DNA from: Alphaproteobacteria bacterium
GTDB taxonomy: Bacteria > Pseudomonadota > Alphaproteobacteria > Reyranellales > Reyranellaceae
Direction: 5' to 3'
DNA: 64,000 nt
NCBI GenBank assembly: GCA_017308235.1
Contig: JAFKFL010000013.1
Span: forward strand, 186,001 to 250,000
Shown here piece after piece: positions 34,475 to 43,400 of this stretch. The first letter of the stretch is position 1, and every line of letters begins with the position of its first letter. Under the pieces are notes generated by a model. It worked only from the letters and a program-made list of their open reading frames with translations. It was not told where the DNA came from and ran no database searches. The position numbers and the translations under genes are program-made.

Positions 34475-34957
34475 CTAGGACAATTGTTCGTCCATCAGCT
34501 TGAGTGCTTCCATCGCGAAAGCACGCATGTTGGCGACACGGTCCGACGAGCCCGTGCGTAGCGTGCGCGCGATCTTGCCCTTGGGGCCGACGACGGCGAC
34601 GCAAGTGTGGCCAGCGGGATCGCCGTAGGAATTGCCGCTTGGACCCGCGGCGCCTGTTTCGGCCAAGCCCCAGGTCGTCTTGAGCCGCTCGCGCACATGC
34701 TCAGCGGCCAGCAGCGCCCAGGGTTCGCTGGAGGAGCGCACACCGGCTCGCTTCTCCTTCGGCACGGCGAGGAAGGCATCCTGCGCCGGCCGCGTGTAGA
34801 CGACGGCGCCGCCCATGAAATAGGCCGAGGCGCCGGGCAGAGCGAGCAGCACTGCCGAGACGAGGCCGCCCGCCGACGACTCGGAAATGCCGATCGTCTC
34901 CTTGCGCGCCTTCAGTTTCTCGCCAACGCGCTGGGCGAGCGGCAAAAGCTGGTCCAT
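34475..34957 (-). CDS. CinA C-terminal domain protein (nicotinamide-nucleotide amidase-like)
   Basis: A 160-aa stand-alone CinA C-terminal domain. It has SESSAGGLVSAVLLALPGAS (residues 25-43), the SYFMGG-like strand AYFMGGAVVYT, and AETGAAGPSGNSYGDPAG. The family deamidates nicotinamide mononucleotide to nicotinate mononucleotide in pyridine nucleotide recycling; the Ser, Lys/Tyr and Thr/Gly residues around the active site appear kept. It follows the DOPA-dioxygenase family gene by 15 bases on the same strand and probably shares its promoter. Confidence 0.88.
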   Translation of the reverse strand: MDQLLPLAQRVGEKLKARKETIGISESSAGGLVSAVLLALPGASAYFMGGAVVYTRPAQDAFLAVPKEKRAGVRSSSEPWALLAAEHVRERLKTTWGLAETGAAGPSGNSYGDPAGHTCVAVVGPKGKIARTLRTGSSDRVANMRAFAMEALKLMDEQLS

Positions 34958-34972
34958 GGTGTAAAAGTCCTT

Positions 34973-35311
34973 TCAGCCTTTGAGATTGTCCAACAGCAGC
35001 GGCACTTGCTGGCCGAGCCAGATCGCGCGATCGCGGTGATCTTCCAGCGTCTCGCCGGTGTTGGGGTGCAGGAACACCGTGAGATCGCCGTGATTTACAG
35101 CGAACCACGACAGCAATTCGGCGAGCTGATCGTTTCTGAAGTGGACTTGGTAGCTGAAACGCGGGTGCGGGCCGACGGGCTTCTCATGGAAGCGGCCCAT
35201 GTTGATGTCGAAGGCCTTCTCGATGCGCTCACGCAGCGCCCAGGCGGCGTCGCGCGACTCGGGGTCGAAGTAGACGTGGGCGTGCCAGTCCTTGATTTGC
35301 TCAGGGGTCAT
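34973..35311 (-). CDS. DOPA 4,5-dioxygenase family protein
   Basis: A 112-aa protein of the DOPA-dioxygenase-like family. Conserved His-containing segments WHAHVYFDP (residues 9-17), GPHPRFSYQVHF (47-58) and TVFLHPNTGE (78-87) fit a small extradiol-type ferredoxin-like fold. Fungal and bacterial members cleave DOPA or related catechols; many bacterial ones are untested. It is the promoter-proximal gene of a pair with cinA and divergent from the acyl-CoA dehydrogenase gene. Confidence 0.85.
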   Translation of the reverse strand: MTPEQIKDWHAHVYFDPESRDAAWALRERIEKAFDINMGRFHEKPVGPHPRFSYQVHFRNDQLAELLSWFAVNHGDLTVFLHPNTGETLEDHRDRAIWLGQQVPLLLDNLKG

Positions 35312-35323
35312 GATTGGGATCCT

Positions 35324-35351
35324 ATCATATTGCTCGGCCCGCCTGACGGAA
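35324..35351 (-). promoter_or_regulatory. Candidate promoter of the DOPA-dioxygenase/cinA pair
   Basis: On the minus strand, TTCCGT (35351-35346), 16 bases, then TATGAT (35329-35324), which matches 5 of 6 to the -10 consensus, 13 bases before the ATG. Confidence 0.4.
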
Positions 35352-35361
35352 CCCAGAACCG

Positions 35362-35390
35362 TTCCCCGATGGGAGGGCGCTTGCTAGGCT
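35362..35390 (+). promoter_or_regulatory. Candidate promoter with near-leaderless start for the acyl-CoA dehydrogenase pair
   Basis: TTCCCC, 17 bases, TAGGCT at 35385-35390, only 9 bases before the ATG. No Shine-Dalgarno lies between, which would fit a leaderless or 2-4-base leader message. Both hexamers are weak. Confidence 0.3.
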
Positions 35391-35399
35391 GGCGCCATC

Positions 35400-36524
35400 A
35401 TGAACTTCGATTTCTCCGACGACCAGAAGCTGCTCAAAGAGCAGGTCCGCAAATTCCTTGCCGACAAGTGCCCGACCAAGGTCGTACGCCGCGTCCTCGA
35501 CGGCAATGAAGCGTTTGCCGACGAGGTCTGGAAAGGCCTCGTCGAGCTCGGTGTGCCGGCGACCGGCATCCCTGAAGCCTATGGCGGCCTCGGTCTCTCG
35601 CCGCTCGAGCTTTGCGTCATCGCCGAGGAGATCGGTCGTGCCGCGGCACCGGTGCCCTTCGACAGCTCAGTCATCCTGGCAACGGAGGCGGTGAAGCTCG
35701 CGGGCTCGGAGGCGCAGAAGAAGAAATGGCTGTCCGAGCTTGCCGAGGGCAAGGCGATCGGCACTTTGGCAATCACAGAGGGTTCGCAACCGCCTCGCCC
35801 GCGCAACATACGCACGACGTTCGGTGGGGGGAAACTCAACGGCAGGAAGGTACCGGTGATCGACGGCGACGCCGCGACCTTCGCCATCGTGCTGGCGAAC
35901 ACAGGTGGGCAGGGAGATCGTGCGGTATCGCTGGTCCTGGTGGATCTTGCGCAGACTTCCGTGAAGAAGCGGCGCGTCGAGACCATCGATCCGGCACGCA
36001 AGCATGCCGAACTCAGCTTCGATGGCGCTTCGGCGGAATTGCTGGGCGCGGAAGGCGAAGGGTGGCGTCTGCTTGAACGGCTCTACGATGCAGCCGCGAT
36101 CTACTTCGCCTTCGCCCAGGTGGGCGGCGCGGAGGCGGCGATGTGGATGGCACGCGACTATGCCCTGCAGCGCCAGGCTTTCGGACGTGCCATCGGTTCC
36201 TACCAGGCAATCAAGCACAAGCTTGCCGACTGTTACGTGAAGCTCGAGCTGGCACGCTCCAACGCCTACTACGGCGCGATGATGCTGACCGACGGCGGCG
36301 CCGACCTGCCGCTGGCAGCGGCGGCGGCACGCATCGCGGCGACCGAGGCCTATGATTTCGCCTCCAAGGAGAACATCCAGACCCACGGCGGCATCGGCTT
36401 CACCTGGGAGGCCGATACGCAGTTCCACTATCGTCGCGCCCGCGTGATGGCGCTGTCGCTCGGCGGGCCCATGGCCTGGAAAGACAAGCTGGTCACGCGG
36501 CTCGAGCAGAAGAACGCGGCATAA
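35400..36524 (+). CDS. Acyl-CoA dehydrogenase, subunit 1
   Basis: A 374-aa FAD-dependent acyl-CoA dehydrogenase. The three-domain organisation is visible: N-terminal helices (FSDDQKLLKEQVRKFLADKC), a central beta-domain, and a C-terminal helical bundle with ALQRQAFGRAIGSYQAIKHKLAD and QTHGGIGFTWEADTQFHYRRAR. The usual catalytic Glu loop of short-chain enzymes is not present in that form. It forms a pair with the next gene (13-base gap), like the FadE pairs that make mixed tetramers in steroid catabolism; that is inference. The ATG lacks a Shine-Dalgarno. Confidence 0.9.
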   Translation: MNFDFSDDQKLLKEQVRKFLADKCPTKVVRRVLDGNEAFADEVWKGLVELGVPATGIPEAYGGLGLSPLELCVIAEEIGRAAAPVPFDSSVILATEAVKLAGSEAQKKKWLSELAEGKAIGTLAITEGSQPPRPRNIRTTFGGGKLNGRKVPVIDGDAATFAIVLANTGGQGDRAVSLVLVDLAQTSVKKRRVETIDPARKHAELSFDGASAELLGAEGEGWRLLERLYDAAAIYFAFAQVGGAEAAMWMARDYALQRQAFGRAIGSYQAIKHKLADCYVKLELARSNAYYGAMMLTDGGADLPLAAAAARIAATEAYDFASKENIQTHGGIGFTWEADTQFHYRRARVMALSLGGPMAWKDKLVTRLEQKNAA

Positions 36525-36537
36525 GGAGACTCCAAAG

Positions 36538-37761
36538 ATGGACTTCAACGACACTCCCGAAGAGGCCGCGTTCCGCAAGGAAGTGCGCGCCTGGCTCGAC
36601 GCCAACGCAACCCGCAAAAGCGACGACAAGCGGAGCTTTCGCGCCCGCAACGACGATCCAAACCTCCTGAAGAAGGCCAAGGAATGGCAGGCCAAGAAAG
36701 CCGCCGCTGGCTATGCCCGCATGACTTGGCCCAAGGAGTTCGGAGGCCGTGGCGCCTCGCCCATCCTGCAGGTGATCTACCAGCAGGAGGAGGCGAACTA
36801 TCTCGTGCCACTGGGCTTCTTCGACATTGGCCTCGGCATGTGCATCCCCACCATGATGGCCTATGCAGGCCCTGAGCACCTGAAGCGCTACGTGAAGCCT
36901 GCGCTTCATGGCGAGGAGATCTGGTGCCAGCTCTTCTCCGAGCCGGCAGCCGGTTCCGATGTCGCCGGCATCCGCACGCGCGCCGAACGCGACGGCGACG
37001 GCTGGGTGATCAACGGCCAGAAAGTCTGGACGTCGGGTGCGCATTATTCCGACTACGGTATCATCATCACACGGACCGATCCTGCAGTGCCTAAGCACCA
37101 GGGCCTCACCATGTTCTTCCTGTCGATGAAGACGCCGGGCGTGGAGGTGCGACCGATCAAGCAGATGTCGGGTGGCGCCAACTTCAACGAGGTGTTCTTC
37201 ACCGACGTGCGCCTCCCCGACAGCCAGCGGCTGGGCAAGGTGGGCGAGGGCTGGAAGGCGGCGCTGACGACGCTGATGAACGAGCGCCTGGCGGTCGGTC
37301 TGCCGTCGGGCGGCCTCGATGTCGACGAGCTCATGGAGCTGGCGCGCGATACCGATCTCGAGGATGGGCCGGCGATCAAGAACCAGCAGGTGCGCGGCAA
37401 GATCGCCGACTGGTACGTGCAGCAGCAAGGGCTGAAGCTCACGCGTTACCGCACGCTCACAGCCCTTTCCAAGGGCCAGACGCCGGGGCCGGAGTCCTCG
37501 ATCATCAAGATCGTGGCGGCGCCCAAGATGCAGGACATGGGCGCTTTCGCCATGGAGCTGATGGGCCCGGCCGGCATCATGAAAGAGGAGGTGCCGCATG
37601 CCGCGGGCTTCCAGGCGCAATGGATCGGCGGCGCGGGCTTCCGCATCGCCGGTGGCACCGACGAGATCTTGCGTAATATCGTCGCCGAACGCGTTCTGGG
37701 CCTCCCTGCGGATGTTCGTGTCGACAAGGACGTGCCGTTCAACAAGCTGGGGAAGAGCTGA
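36538..37761 (+). CDS. Acyl-CoA dehydrogenase, subunit 2
   Basis: A 407-aa acyl-CoA dehydrogenase of the longer type. The N-terminal domain (FNDTPEEAAFRKEVRAWLDAN) is followed by MTWPKEFGGRGAS, the FAD-site strands CQLFSEPAAGSDVAGIRTRA and GQKVWTSGAHYSDYG, and the C-terminal GGTDEILRNIVAERVLGLP, where the acidic residue before the last helix sits at the catalytic-base position. The GGAGA Shine-Dalgarno is 9 bases before the ATG. With the adjacent smaller dehydrogenase it introduces the 2,3 double bond into a CoA thioester; the chain type is unknown. Confidence 0.92.
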   Translation: MDFNDTPEEAAFRKEVRAWLDANATRKSDDKRSFRARNDDPNLLKKAKEWQAKKAAAGYARMTWPKEFGGRGASPILQVIYQQEEANYLVPLGFFDIGLGMCIPTMMAYAGPEHLKRYVKPALHGEEIWCQLFSEPAAGSDVAGIRTRAERDGDGWVINGQKVWTSGAHYSDYGIIITRTDPAVPKHQGLTMFFLSMKTPGVEVRPIKQMSGGANFNEVFFTDVRLPDSQRLGKVGEGWKAALTTLMNERLAVGLPSGGLDVDELMELARDTDLEDGPAIKNQQVRGKIADWYVQQQGLKLTRYRTLTALSKGQTPGPESSIIKIVAAPKMQDMGAFAMELMGPAGIMKEEVPHAAGFQAQWIGGAGFRIAGGTDEILRNIVAERVLGLPADVRVDKDVPFNKLGKS

Positions 37762-37773
37762 GACGCAAAAAAA

Positions 37774-37880
37774 CCTCACCCTGAGGAGGGCGCAGTGCGC
37801 CCGTCTCGAAGGGTGGCCACAAACGAGGTGCATGTTTCCACCCTTCGAGACGGCTGCTGCGCAGCCTCCTCAGGGTGAGG
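37774..37880. repeat. Long intergenic palindromic repeat (107 bases)
   Basis: CCTCACCCTGAGGAGG (37774-37789) pairs perfectly with 37865-37880, and CCGTCTCGAAGGGTGG (37801-37816) pairs perfectly with 37838-37853, leaving a 21-base loop. The whole forms a long hairpin between the acyl-CoA dehydrogenase and SDR genes. The wording 'CTCACCCTGAGGA...CGTCTCGAAGG' is one that I recognise as a dispersed palindromic repeat in many alphaproteobacterial genomes. It could also stabilise or attenuate the mRNA. Confidence 0.8.
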
Positions 37881-37899
37881 TGTTGTTGGGAGGAAGAGA

Positions 37900-38670
37900 A
37901 TGAACAGACTTGATGGCAAGGTCGCATTCCTGTCGGGTGCGGCGCGCGGCATCGGCGGCGCCACGGCGAAACGCATGGTGGAGGCCGGCGCCAAGGTGGT
38001 GATCGGCGACGTGCTCGACGAGGTCGGCGCCCGTCACGCCAAGGACATTGGCGCGACCTATGTCCACCTCGACGTCACGCAGGAGGCGAGCTGGGCGGAC
38101 GCCTTGGACGCCACGATCAAGGCCCATGGCAAGCTCGATGTGCTGGTGAACAATGCCGGCGTGTTCGTCGGCAAGGGCATCGAGGACGTTTCCCTCGACG
38201 AATGGCACAAGCTGGTCTCGGTCAATCTGACCGGTGTCGTGCTGGGCACGCGCGCTGCCCTGCCGCATCTCAAGAAGACCAAGGGCAACATCGTCAACCT
38301 CGCCTCGATTGCGGGCCTGGTCGGCTCGCAGCTCGATCCGCTCTATTCGCTGACCAAGGGCGGTGTCACGCTGTTCACCAAGTCGGCGGCGCTGGAGTTC
38401 GGTCGCAAGGGCTATGGCATTCGGGTCAACTCGATCCATCCTGGCCTGATCGAGACCGACATGGGTAACCAGACCTTCGCCATGCGCGCCAAACAGGTCG
38501 GCACCAACGACACCGAGCAGGCGCGCAAGACGACGCTGGCGCTGCACCCGATCGGCCGGCTGGGTGTGGCCGACGACATCGCCAAGGGCATCGTGTTCCT
38601 GGCGTCGGACGACGCGAGCTTCATGACCGGCGCCGGCCTGGTGGTCGACGGCGGCTGGACCGCTCACTAA
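37900..38670 (+). CDS. SDR family oxidoreductase (hydroxysteroid dehydrogenase-like)
   Basis: A 256-aa classical SDR: FLSGAARGIGGATAK cofactor motif (10-24), VNNAGVF, Ser in NLASIAGLVGS, Tyr/Lys in LYSLTKGGVTLF, and VVDGGWTAH at the end. The IGDVLDE segment after the second strand (acidic residue) predicts NAD preference. Its closest look is to 3-alpha/20-beta-hydroxysteroid dehydrogenase-type enzymes, but the substrate is unproven. GGAGGAAGAG precedes the ATG. The LLM gene follows 11 bases later. Confidence 0.9.
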   Translation: MNRLDGKVAFLSGAARGIGGATAKRMVEAGAKVVIGDVLDEVGARHAKDIGATYVHLDVTQEASWADALDATIKAHGKLDVLVNNAGVFVGKGIEDVSLDEWHKLVSVNLTGVVLGTRAALPHLKKTKGNIVNLASIAGLVGSQLDPLYSLTKGGVTLFTKSAALEFGRKGYGIRVNSIHPGLIETDMGNQTFAMRAKQVGTNDTEQARKTTLALHPIGRLGVADDIAKGIVFLASDDASFMTGAGLVVDGGWTAH

Positions 38671-38681
38671 CGGAGAGAGCC

Positions 38682-39983
38682 ATGCGGTTCGGACTTCTCT
38701 ACGAGCATCAGCTGCCGCGTCCCTGGACGGGCGACACCGAGCATCGTCTCTTCAAGGAGGCGTTGACCCAGGTCGAATTGGCCGACTCACTCGGCATCGA
38801 TTACATCTGGGAGGTCGAGCATCACTTCCTCGAGGAATATGCCCATTCCTCCGCACCCGAAGTCTTCCTTGCGGCCTGCGCGGCGCGAACCAAGCACATC
38901 CGCATCGGCCATGGCGTGGTGCTGGCGCCGCCGGCCTATAATCATCCGGCGCGCGTCGCCGAACGCATTGCCACGTTGGACCTGATCGCTGACGGTCGCG
39001 TCGATTGGGGTACAGGCGAATCGGCTTCGCGTGTGGAGCTGGAAGGGTTTGGCGTCGACCCCGACCAGAAGAAGGCGATGTGGGCCGAAGCGGTCGAGCA
39101 GACGGCCAACATGATGGTGATGAACCCCTATCCGGGGTTTCAGGGCAAGTTCTTCTCCATGCCGGTGCGCAACGTGGTGCCCAAGCCGTTGCAGAAGCCG
39201 CATCCGCCGATCTGGGTCGCCTGCTCCAGGCGCGAGACGATCCATGCGGCGGCGCGAGCCGGCATCGGCGCGCTCACCTTCGCCTTCGTCGATCCGGCGG
39301 AGGCGGCCAAGTGGGCGCACGAATATTACGACATCATCAAGAGCGACCAGTGCGTGCCGATCGGCCACGCGGTCAATGCCAACATCGCCATGGTGACCGG
39401 CTTCTCCTGCCACGAGGATGCGGCCGAAGCGCGTCGGCGTGGGTCGGAGGGCTTCCAGTTCTTCGGCTACTCGCTCGGCCACTATTACGTTTACGGACAC
39501 CACCAGCCGGGCGTGACCGACATCTGGGAGCGCTTCGAGGCGGCCAAGGACAAACTGCCGCCGGCCGGACGCGGCAGTGGCATCGGCACGCCGGCCGAAC
39601 TCACCGAGCATCTGCGCCAGTACCAGGGGGCGGGCGTGGACCAGGTCGTGTTCATCCAGCAGGGGGGCCGCAACAAGCACGAGCACATCTGCGATTCGTT
39701 GCGGCTGTTCGCCGACAAGGTGATGCCGGCCCTGAAGTCGGATCAGGCCGCACGCGACGCCAAAAAGCAGGCGGAGCTTGCGCCGTTCATCGAGGCGGCC
39801 CTGAAGCGCAAGCAGAAGATGCCGCCGGTCGCCGTCTTGGCCATTCCCACGGTCTCGGCCTATGGCCGCAACGTCGTGCAGCCTGAGCAGGCGGCCGAGG
39901 GCCCGACGCACCATATCGCTGCCGATATCGCGGTGATGATGAACGATCCGGCCGACAAGAAGAACAAGGCCGCCGCTGAGTAG
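38682..39983 (+). CDS. LLM-class flavin-dependent oxidoreductase
   Basis: A 433-aa bacterial-luciferase-like flavoprotein with a TIM-barrel. Typical segments are GLLYEHQLPRPW, IDYIWEVEHHFLEEY (His pair), RIGHGVVLAPPAYNHP, RVDWGTGESASRVELEGFG and PHPPIWVACSRRETI. Such enzymes use reduced FMN or F420 for monooxygenation or hydride transfer. Nearby acyl-CoA dehydrogenases and a flavodoxin-like reductase (convergent, 5 bases from its stop) suggest it works in the same catabolic block, perhaps with that reductase supplying FMNH2. The substrate is unknown. Its C-terminal 60 residues are polar and Lys/Ala-rich. Confidence 0.88.
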   Translation: MRFGLLYEHQLPRPWTGDTEHRLFKEALTQVELADSLGIDYIWEVEHHFLEEYAHSSAPEVFLAACAARTKHIRIGHGVVLAPPAYNHPARVAERIATLDLIADGRVDWGTGESASRVELEGFGVDPDQKKAMWAEAVEQTANMMVMNPYPGFQGKFFSMPVRNVVPKPLQKPHPPIWVACSRRETIHAAARAGIGALTFAFVDPAEAAKWAHEYYDIIKSDQCVPIGHAVNANIAMVTGFSCHEDAAEARRRGSEGFQFFGYSLGHYYVYGHHQPGVTDIWERFEAAKDKLPPAGRGSGIGTPAELTEHLRQYQGAGVDQVVFIQQGGRNKHEHICDSLRLFADKVMPALKSDQAARDAKKQAELAPFIEAALKRKQKMPPVAVLAIPTVSAYGRNVVQPEQAAEGPTHHIAADIAVMMNDPADKKNKAAAE

Positions 39984-39987
39984 GCTC

Positions 39988-40446
39988 TTAGAAGATGCCG
40001 GCGGCGAGGCCCGCAGCCATCGCCGCCCCCAGCTCCTCGCACTGCTCGACGAAGGCAGGTTGCCAGGGGCCGCGGCAGATCAGTGGCTCCTGCACCACGC
40101 GCCAGCGCAAGCCGGTCAGGATCGTCTCGATCCCGCGGCGCGTGCCCGTACCGTCGCTGCCGGCGCGGATATAGACGGCACAAGGCAGGCCCTGCGTCCT
40201 CTCGAGCAGCGTATTGTAGGAGCGGTCGAAGAAATCCTTCAGCGCGCCGCTCATATAGCCGAGGTTCTCCGTCGTCCCAAGAATGACGGCCTCGGCGGCC
40301 AGGACATCGTCTGGCCCGGCCTGCAGGGGCGCCATGACCTTGACCTCGATTGCCGTTTCGCCCAGCGCGCCGCGCTCAGTGGCCGCACGCAAGGCAAGCG
40401 TGTTCTCCGACGGTGCATGTGCCACGATCAGCAATCGCTTGGCCAT
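39988..40446 (-). CDS. Flavodoxin-like NAD(P)H-dependent FMN reductase
   Basis: A 152-aa flavodoxin-fold protein. The FMN phosphate loop is IVAHAPSENTLAL (7-19), and GTTENLGYMSGALKDFFDRSYN (about 57-78) matches the isoalloxazine loop of WrbA/NQO-type family members. It likely reduces FMN or quinones. It is convergent with the LLM gene and divergent from the carboxylase gene (29 bases between starts). Confidence 0.82.
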   Translation of the reverse strand: MAKRLLIVAHAPSENTLALRAATERGALGETAIEVKVMAPLQAGPDDVLAAEAVILGTTENLGYMSGALKDFFDRSYNTLLERTQGLPCAVYIRAGSDGTGTRRGIETILTGLRWRVVQEPLICRGPWQPAFVEQCEELGAAMAAGLAAGIF

Positions 40447-40475
40447 GACCTGCTTTTACCTCGATCCCTGATCCC

Positions 40476-43400
40476 ATGCTCAAGAAACTCCTGATCGCCA
40501 ATCGCGGCGAAATCGCCATCCGGATTGCCCAGGCCGCGGCGGAGCTCGGCATCGCCACGGTCGGCGTCCATTCCGAGGACGATGCAACGTCGCTACACAC
40601 CAGGCGGGTCGACGAGGCGGTGGCGTTGAAGGGACGGGGTGCTGTGGCCTATCTCGACATCGCGGCAGTCGTCGCGGCGGCGAAGAAAGCAAAGTGCGAT
40701 GCCATTCATCCAGGCTACGGCTTTCTTTCGGAGAATGCCGGACTGGCGCGCGACTGCGTCGATGCGAAGGTAACCTTCGTGGGTCCGACGCCCGAACAGC
40801 TCGATCTGTTCGGCGACAAGGCGGCGGCCCGCGCCCATGCCGGGAAATGCAAGGTCGCGGTGCTGCCGGGCACGGAGAGCGCGATCGATGCTGAGGGTGC
40901 CGTGGCCTTTTTCAAGAAGCACGCGAAGTCGGGCATCGCCTTGAAAGCGATCGCAGGTGGCGGCGGGCGTGGCATGCGGCTGGTCAGAAGCGAGAGCGAG
41001 ATCGCCGACGCCTTCGCACGCGCCTCGGCGGAAGCAAAGTCAGCCTTTGGCAATGGCGCGCTTTATGCCGAGCGGTTGGTGAACCGGGCGCGTCACATCG
41101 AGGTCCAGATCGTCGGCGACGGCAAAGGCGGCATCGTCGCTCTCGGCGAGCGCGAGTGCACGCTGCAGCGACGCAGCCAGAAAATCGTCGAACTGGCACC
41201 TAGTCCGAACCTCAAGCCGGCTCTGCGGAAGAAGATCGTCGATGCCGCCGTCACGATGGCCAAGGCCGTGAAATACCGCAGCCTCGGCACGTTCGAGTTC
41301 CTGGTCGATGGCGAGGAGTTCTTCTTCATCGAGGCCAATCCGCGCCTGCAGGTCGAACACACGGTCACGGAGGAGGTGTGGGGCGTCGATCTCGTGAAGG
41401 CGCAGCTTCTGTTGGCCGGCGGCGCGGCGTTGTCCGAAACAGGCGTCAAGGACGCATCACCGCACGGCAACGCGATCCAGTGGCGCGTGAACATGGAGAC
41501 CATGACGGCTGATGGTTCGGCCAAGCCGGGCGGCGGGACGTTGTCGGCCTTCGAACCGCCCTCCGGCCCCGGCGTGCGGGTCGATACCTATGGCTATGCC
41601 GGCTATCGCACCAATCCCAATTTCGATTCGTTGATTGCCAAGGTGATCGTGCATGGCGCCTCGTTCGACGAAGCGCTGGCGCGCAGCGACCGGGCGCTGG
41701 CGGCGTTCCGATTGGAGGGCGCGCCGTCCAACATCCCGTTCCTGCGTGCCTTGCTGGCCGATCCGGCCGTTCGCGCCGACAAGGTGCATACGCGCTTTGT
41801 CGATGAGCACGCCGAAAAGCTGATCGAGGTGGCGGCCAAGCTGCAACCTGGCCTCTATTTCCCTGCGGCGACCTCCAATGGTTCGGCTGGCCGCCAGGCG
41901 GGCGCAAGGGTGGATGCGGTCGATCCGCTGGCGGTGCTGACCTTTGGCAAGAAAGCTTCGGTGCAAGCGGCGCCGGAAATGGCGAGCGATGCGCCAGAGG
42001 GCACCGTGTCCGTGCCGGCGCCGATGCAGGGCACCATCGTCAGTATCGCGGTCAAGGAGGGCGATGCCGTCGCATCAGGTCAGCCGCTGCTCATCATGGA
42101 CGCCATGAAGATGCAGCATGAGATCAAGAGCCCGGCACGCGGCTACGTACGGCGCATCGCGGTCGAAGCGGGCGAGACGATCTACGAGGGCCACCCGCTG
42201 CTGTTCGTCGAGGAGGCCGATGTCGAAGTGAAAGGCGGCATGGTCGAGGAGAAGGTCGATCTCGACCACATCCGGCCCGACCTCGCTGAATATTTCGAAC
42301 GCCGCGCGCTCACGCTCGACGAGAAACGGCCGGAGGCCGTGGCGAGGCGGCGCAAGACCAACCAGCGCACGGCACGCGAGAACCTGAACGGCCTGGTCGA
42401 TCCCGGATCGTTCGTCGAGTACGGCGCCTTTGCCATCGCGAGCCAGCGCACCCGCCGGTCGGTCGAAGATTTGACGGCCAAGACGCCGGCCGACGGCCTG
42501 ATTACGGGCGTCGGCCGCGTGAATAGCGAGTTGTTCGGCCCCGACCGCAGCCGCGTCGGTGTTGCGCTCTACGACTACACAGTGCTGGCCGGCACGCAGG
42601 GCAAGACCAATCACGAGAAGAAGGACCGGCTGTTCGAGCTGGTCGAGCAACAGCGCCTCCCGCTGGTCGTCTTCACCGAGGGCGGCGGCGGCCGACCGGG
42701 CGACATCGACGTGCAGTCGGTGGCCGGCCTCAACACCATGGCCTTCCATATCTTCGGACGGCTGAGCGGGCTGGTGCCGCTGGTGGGTGTCAACTCGGGC
42801 CGCTGCTTTGCCGGCAATGCCGCATTGCTCGGCTGCTGCGACGTCGTGATCGCGACCAGGAACTCGTCGATCGGCATGGGCGGCCCGGCCATGATCGAGG
42901 GCGGCAACCTCGGCGTCTTCTCGCCCGAGGAAGTGGGGCCGATGAGCGTGCAGGTGCCCAACGGCACGGTCGATATCGCTGTTGAGGATGAGATCGAGGC
43001 GGTCGCGGTCGCGAGAAAGTACCTGTCCTATTTCCAGGGGCCCGTGACCGACTGGCGCGCTGCCGACCAACGCCTGCTGCGACGGGCGATCCCGGAGAAC
43101 CGCTTGCGCGTCTACGACGTGCGCACGGTGATCGACACGCTCTGCGATCAGGACTCGGTGCTCGAGCTGCGCCGCGCTTTCGGGCCCGGCATGGTGACCG
43201 TGCTGGCGCGCATCGAGGGCAAGCCGCTTGGCATCGTCGCCAACAATCCCACGCACCTTGCCGGCGCGATCGACTCCGACGGTGCCGACAAGGCCGCGCG
43301 CTTCCTGCAGCTTTGCGACGCCTTCGACCTGCCGGTCCTGTTCCTCTGCGATACGCCCGGCATGATGGTGGGGCCGGAGATCGAGAAGACGGCGCTGGTC

